Below are positions 4,694 to 5,485 of a stretch of DNA of 5,485 bases, in pieces. The position numbers and the translations under genes were made by a program. The stretch is from an uncultured Caldimicrobium sp. (GTDB lineage Bacteria; Desulfobacterota; Thermodesulfobacteria; Thermodesulfobacteriales; Thermodesulfobacteriaceae), in NCBI GenBank assembly GCA_938091475.1, contig CALLJI010000214.1, positions 1-5,485 on the forward strand, given 5' to 3'. Within the stretch, counting starts at the first letter, position 1, and the number at the start of each line of letters is the position of its first letter. The notes below the pieces were generated by a model that saw nothing but the letters and a program-made list of their open reading frames with translations, did no database searches and was not told where the DNA came from.

Positions 4694-5485
4694 GGATTAT
4701 TTTTCTCGCTATAAAGATATTATTCCTGGTTATGACTCCTTTTTAGAATATTTAAAAGTTCCCCATCAACAATATTTTTGTATAAATAATTTAAAAATTA
4801 CTACACCAGAAGAGAGAGAAAGGTTACTTAATTCATTAGCTGATAAAGGAATAAGGTTGGAGAGAGTTGAAGAAATTCCCATATTCTATAGAGTGATTAA
4901 TAATGAGGAGATCTCCTTGGGGAACTTAAAAGTTTATAGCCTTGGTCTTATTCATTCGATGACTCTAACAAGTAGTCTTCCTGTTATAGCCCTTGATCCC
5001 CAACCGGGAGAGCTAATCCTTGATCTTTGTGCAGCACCAGGTGGTAAGACCGCTCTTATGGCTATGTTAACTTCAGATCAAGCTATAATTGTTGCAAATG
5101 ATAAGAGAATAGACAGATTGACTGCCCTTTCAGCCAATCTTAAACGATTAGGTATTGCCTCGGTGGTTATTACCCGATATAGAGGGGAAGAATTTCCTTT
5201 AGGGCTTAATCCTACAAAAGTGCTTATAGATGCTCCCTGTTCTGGGGAAGGAAGATATAAAATAGGACTTGAAGGAGAGATCCTGTATCAAAAGGGTTCT
5301 GGAAAAACTAACTTACCTTCTCTTCAAAAGGGTTTGTTACTTCGAGCTTATGATATAGCTCAATCTGGAGCTATACTTATATACAGCACTTGTACCATCA
5401 ATCCTATGGAAAACGAGGCAGTAGTAGATTATTTATTAAAAAAGAGGCCTGCAGAAATTTTAGATTGGAATTCACCCTTGAATTA
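4683..5485 (+). CDS. RsmF/NSUN-type RNA (cytosine-5) methyltransferase, C-terminus outside window
   Basis: S-adenosylmethionine-dependent enzyme of the NOL1/NOP2/sun family that methylates C5 of cytosine in rRNA or tRNA. The frame is open from the ATG at 4683 to the window end (267 complete codons). The SAM-binding motif is LDLCAAPGGKT (113-123), motif IV is IDAPCSGEG with C186, and motif VI is YSTCTINPMENEA with C237. Both cysteines used by m5C enzymes for release and attack are present. GEG after the PCS motif is closer to RsmF/Trm4 than to RsmB. The N-terminus is short and divergent: FCINNLK where relatives usually have RVNTLK. The start overlaps the HAD gene by 11 nt, with TTAAGGAATG (about 4665-4674) offering a weak AAGGA site. 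rRNA versus tRNA target cannot be decided here. Confidence 0.92.
   Translation, partial: MDYKDYFSRYKDIIPGYDSFLEYLKVPHQQYFCINNLKITTPEERERLLNSLADKGIRLERVEEIPIFYRVINNEEISLGNLKVYSLGLIHSMTLTSSLPVIALDPQPGELILDLCAAPGGKTALMAMLTSDQAIIVANDKRIDRLTALSANLKRLGIASVVITRYRGEEFPLGLNPTKVLIDAPCSGEGRYKIGLEGEILYQKGSGKTNLPSLQKGLLLRAYDIAQSGAILIYSTCTINPMENEAVVDYLLKKRPAEILDWNSPLN

Noticed and set aside
1..5485. A new defence or other multi-gene system
   Set aside because: All genes belong to known, widely distributed housekeeping families; no nuclease, toxin, reverse transcriptase or other effector is visible.

Overview
The window looks like bacterial chromosome from an A/T-rich, possibly thermophilic organism. The proteins are rich in Lys, Glu and Ile, Arg is mostly AGA, and genes are packed with almost no spacing. 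The gene families and the cysteine-tailed MoeA-like protein would fit a Thermodesulfobacteriota-type lineage. That placement is inference; nothing in the window proves the taxonomy.

Layout. (1) Positions 1-922, minus strand: most of rarA (mgsA), a replication-associated AAA+ ATPase whose C-terminus lies outside the window. (2) Positions 923-1439: a gene-free divergent intergenic region. It holds a rarA promoter, an array of eight or nine short hairpin repeats, two identical 13-bp palindromes, and a probable promoter for the plus-strand operon. (3) Positions 1440-5485, plus strand: six tightly packed genes: a PhoH-family (YbeZ-like) ATPase, a MoeA-like molybdopterin-binding protein with a C-terminal cysteine cluster, a YggT membrane protein, a DUF167/UPF0235 protein, a HAD-family phosphatase, and an RsmF/NSUN-type RNA m5C methyltransferase cut by the window end. 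Adjacent genes overlap by 4-11 nt or are 3 nt apart, so they are very probably cotranscribed and translationally coupled.

How the genes relate. PhoH/YbeZ and the m5C methyltransferase point to ribosome and RNA maintenance. YggT and DUF167 proteins are frequent neighbours of unresolved function. The MoeA-like protein suggests a link to molybdenum/tungsten cofactor metabolism. This is mostly an ordinary housekeeping operon.

The most unusual part is the intergenic array. Read on the minus strand, most units are GTAG followed by a short G/C-rich hairpin, the signature of REP elements mobilised by RAYT (TnpA-REP) transposases. The units carry different stem sequences, all point the same way, and form a higher-order tandem duplication with a 149-bp period. 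No new defence or other multi-gene system was recognised.
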